From contig JAFGJP010000311.1 of the NCBI GenBank assembly GCA_016929035.1, positions 1-7,861 of the forward strand: a DNA stretch of 7,861 nucleotides, written 5' to 3'. Source of the stretch: Candidatus Auribacterota bacterium (GTDB lineage Bacteria > Auribacterota > JAFGBW01 > JAFGJP01). Below the pieces are notes generated by a model that saw only the letters and a list, made by a program, of their open reading frames with translations, searched no databases and was not told the DNA's origin. Position numbers and translations under genes: made by a program. Of the stretch, positions 6,359-7,861 are shown piece after piece; position 1 is the first letter of the stretch, and each line of letters starts with the position of its first letter.

Positions 6359-7048
6359 CTATTTTTTACCGATATTCCATTCATCAAGAAGGTATCTTTT
6401 TCTGGCCAGCTGCTCAGCTTCCTGCATGATGCCATGAGGAAAGCCGGCTTCTGTGCAGTTTTTGAAAAGGCTCATCAGCTTTTCCGTGATGTGCGCCATC
6501 AGCTCCCGCGACGCTTTCTCCAGAGAAGGCTCCTGTATCGTTCCCTGAAAAAGGAAAGCTCCGCCTTTTTTCCGCAGCGCGCCGCCGTAGATTTTTTTTT
6601 GCTTCAACAGGATGTCTCCTGAAACAGGGCTTTCAAAGCAGTCGTAAAGCTTTTTCCGGAAAGCCTGGTTTCTTGTCAGCTCGATATCTCCCATGGGAAT
6701 AAATTCGGAGAACGCTTTTTTAAGGACCTGGCTGAAAAACTGGTAGATGCCTGACGCGTTTGAAAAAGGAGGCGCCATCGGGCCGCACAGAGAGAATGTG
6801 ATATCTCTCTCATGATAGACCACCCCGCCGCCCGTTAGCCTCCGGACAGAAGGGATTCTGCAAGAAAATATTTTTTCTGGTTTCTGAAAATATCCGAAAG
6901 ACACACAGGGAGTTTGCCAGCCGTAGAAGCGGAAAAAAATTGTTTTCCGCTCGTTTGCCAGAGAGAAAAAGATCTCATCAAGAGCCATGTTGACAGGCCC
7001 TTCATGCGTTGAGTAAGGCAGGATGATTAAAGGTGTTATAAATTTCAT
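6359..7048 (-). CDS. LipM/LplA-family octanoyl- or lipoyltransferase
   Basis: A 229-residue member of the biotin/lipoate protein ligase (BPL_LplA_LipB) fold, which attaches octanoate or lipoate to the lysine of lipoyl domains (pyruvate dehydrogenase E2, GcvH). Visible are NMALDE (20-25), RFYGWQTPCVSFGYFQ (40-55), the hallmark RRLTGGGVVYH (69-79), then DCFESPVSGD (136-145) and KKIYGGALRKKGG (151-163) followed by FQGTI (167-171). Cys137 sits where LipM octanoyltransferases carry their acyl-enzyme cysteine, and the following Lys (about K152) is the one shared by LplA and LipM. The product is a little shorter than typical LipM (about 280) or LplA (about 340), with no C-terminal accessory domain. 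I favour an octanoyltransferase but cannot exclude lipoate ligase. A weak ACGGA lies directly before the ATG. It is convergent with tRNA-Phe and divergent from the next gene. Confidence 0.85.
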   Translation of the reverse strand: MKFITPLIILPYSTHEGPVNMALDEIFFSLANERKTIFFRFYGWQTPCVSFGYFQKPEKIFSCRIPSVRRLTGGGVVYHERDITFSLCGPMAPPFSNASGIYQFFSQVLKKAFSEFIPMGDIELTRNQAFRKKLYDCFESPVSGDILLKQKKIYGGALRKKGGAFLFQGTIQEPSLEKASRELMAHITEKLMSLFKNCTEAGFPHGIMQEAEQLARKRYLLDEWNIGKK

Positions 7049-7084
7049 TCCGTATATCTGTTTTTTTTCTCACGCTCGGATTCA

Positions 7085-7112
7085 ATAGTATGAAGAGCAT
7101 CAGATCTGTCAA
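7085..7112 (-). promoter_or_regulatory. Promoter of the LipM/LplA-family gene
   Basis: Minus strand: perfect -35 TTGACA (7112-7107), a 16-bp spacer and TACTAT (7090-7085, 4/6). The predicted start near 7078 gives a leader of about 30 nt before the ATG at 7048. Confidence 0.6.
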
Positions 7113-7121
7113 CAAAAAACA

Positions 7122-7151
7122 TTGATTTCAAGGAATGTATTTTCTTATAAT
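7122..7151 (+). promoter_or_regulatory. Promoter of the repeat/CheX-like gene
   Basis: TTGATT (7122-7127), an 18-bp spacer, then perfect TATAAT (7146-7151). A start near 7158 leaves only about 13 nt of leader, most of it the Shine-Dalgarno. This argues against the in-frame upstream ATG at 7156, which would not be within the transcript. Confidence 0.6.
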
Positions 7152-7160
7152 CAGAATGTC

Positions 7161-7168
7161 GGGAGGAG
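7161..7168 (+). promoter_or_regulatory. Shine-Dalgarno of the repeat/CheX-like gene
   Basis: GGGAGGAG lies just before the ATG at 7171 (GGAGG ends four bases upstream). It selects this ATG over the in-frame ATG at 7156, which has no ribosome binding site. Confidence 0.75.
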
Positions 7169-7170
7169 CT

Positions 7171-7861
7171 ATGACAGTTAAATTTTTCGGACAGTTTCTG
7201 CTGGAAAAAGGTGTTGTTGACAAAAAGCAGCTTCTGGAAGCTGTGGAATACCAGAAAAGGATCAACGTCAAGCTAGGGACCCTCGCCATAGATAAAGGCT
7301 ACCTGAATTACAGGCAGGTCGAAAAGATCATCGACCTTCAGAGGAAAAAAAACAAGTTCTTTTCCGAGCTGGCGCTGGAAGAAAATTTTCTTTCAAAATC
7401 GCAGCTGGACGATCTTCTCAGACAGCAGAAATCCGACAGGGTCTACCTTGGCGAAGCACTGGTCAAAAAGAAGTTCCTTACTCTCAAAGAGCTGGAGGAG
7501 AACCTGCGGGAATTTAAGGAGCTGCAGAAAAAGAGCATGGAATCCATCATGGATTCCCTGAACAACATCGAAAGCACCAAGCATCTGAACGTCGTCATCA
7601 CGGTAGTATTAAACCTCTTCAGGCGGATCATCGGGCTTTCCGGGAAGATCGGAGGGTGCCAGAGGGAGCATCTCAGCCCCAAGAACTTCAGCTTTGGCAT
7701 ACGCCAGAAGATCTACGGAGAGATCAGCGGGTTTTTTCTTATCAACCTCTCTGAGGACCTTTTCTTCACCATCGCTTCGAAAATGCTCAATGAAAAGATT
7801 AATGAGATCAGCGATATCACCATCGATTCCGTCAAGGAATTTATCAACACGGTCTCAGGAA
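7171..7861 (+). CDS. GspE-N/MshEN-like repeats plus CheX/CheC-like domain, 3' partial
   Basis: An open frame running off the right edge; 230 codons are visible. Residues 6-118 form four units with conserved G, L and Q positions at an exact 29-residue period: glycines at 7, 36 and 94 (Ser at 65), a second glycine at 14 and 43, and glutamines at 28, 57 and 86. This resembles the helical N-terminal domain of GspE/PilB/MshE ATPases (MshEN), some of which bind cyclic di-GMP; the Arg of the cyclic di-GMP motif RLG is absent here (VKLG, VYLG). A short linker leads to residues of about 135-230 resembling CheX/CheC phosphatases: a strand-rich segment KIYGEISGFFLINL (180-193) and D219-x3-E223-x2-N226, the signature of the CheC/CheX/FliY active site. 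No signal peptide or membrane helix is seen. The role is inferred as signalling, possibly dephosphorylation of a CheY-like protein. Whether a second E-x2-N or another domain follows is hidden by the edge. Confidence 0.75.
   Translation, partial: MTVKFFGQFLLEKGVVDKKQLLEAVEYQKRINVKLGTLAIDKGYLNYRQVEKIIDLQRKKNKFFSELALEENFLSKSQLDDLLRQQKSDRVYLGEALVKKKFLTLKELEENLREFKELQKKSMESIMDSLNNIESTKHLNVVITVVLNLFRRIIGLSGKIGGCQREHLSPKNFSFGIRQKIYGEISGFFLINLSEDLFFTIASKMLNEKINEISDITIDSVKEFINTVSG

Noticed and set aside
7156..7170. Upstream in-frame ATG for the edge gene
   Set aside because: It has no Shine-Dalgarno and lies at or before the predicted transcription start. The ATG at 7171 follows GGGAGGAG.
7393..7700. 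Minus-strand open frames near the right edge
   Set aside because: They oppose the continuous plus-strand frame from 7171, which has a promoter, a Shine-Dalgarno and recognisable repeats.

Overview
This is a 7.86 kb bacterial chromosomal window with moderate base composition, AT-rich intergenic gaps, compact gene spacing and near-consensus sigma70-type promoters. It holds seven protein genes (one cut by the right edge) and two tRNA genes. No mobile element, CRISPR array or phage gene is visible. The proteins are rich in Lys and Phe. Neither tRNA encodes its CCA end, so a CCA-adding enzyme is required. A Re-citrate-synthase-like enzyme and a LipM/LplA-type lipoylation protein would suit an anaerobic bacterium, but I cannot name a phylum with confidence.

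Left part, minus strand (43-2609): a promoter at 2581-2609 appears to drive tRNA-Arg(CCG), then rph (RNase PH), rdgB/HAM1 (non-canonical purine NTP pyrophosphatase) and a WbaZ-like GT4 glycosyltransferase. The genes are tightly packed: 24 nt between tRNA and rph, a 35-nt rph/rdgB overlap and a 4-nt ATGA overlap between rdgB and the glycosyltransferase. RNase PH trims tRNA 3' trailers, so its place directly behind a tRNA is functionally suggestive.

Middle, plus strand (2692-6145): a second strong promoter and a good ribosome binding site start a two-gene unit. The first gene is a 610-residue HMGL-like acyl-CoA condensing enzyme of the isopropylmalate/homocitrate/Re-citrate synthase superfamily. 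It has no recognisable LeuA-type regulatory domain; its C-terminus looks instead like a PDC/Cache sensor fold. Fourteen bases later comes a YifB/ComM-type AAA+ ATPase.

Right part: tRNA-Phe(GAA), with its own excellent promoter, lies on the plus strand and ends 10 nt from the stop codon of a convergent LipM/LplA-family gene. That gene and the last one are divergent and share a roughly 120-bp region with a promoter on each strand. The last gene (7171 to the edge) encodes four units of exactly 29 residues resembling the GspE/MshE N-terminal fold, followed by a CheX/CheC-like phosphatase domain with a D-x3-E-x2-N signature.

Most of the window is housekeeping. The two items most worth follow-up are the sensor-like tail on the condensing enzyme and the repeat-plus-CheX protein. 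I see no clearly new multi-gene system.
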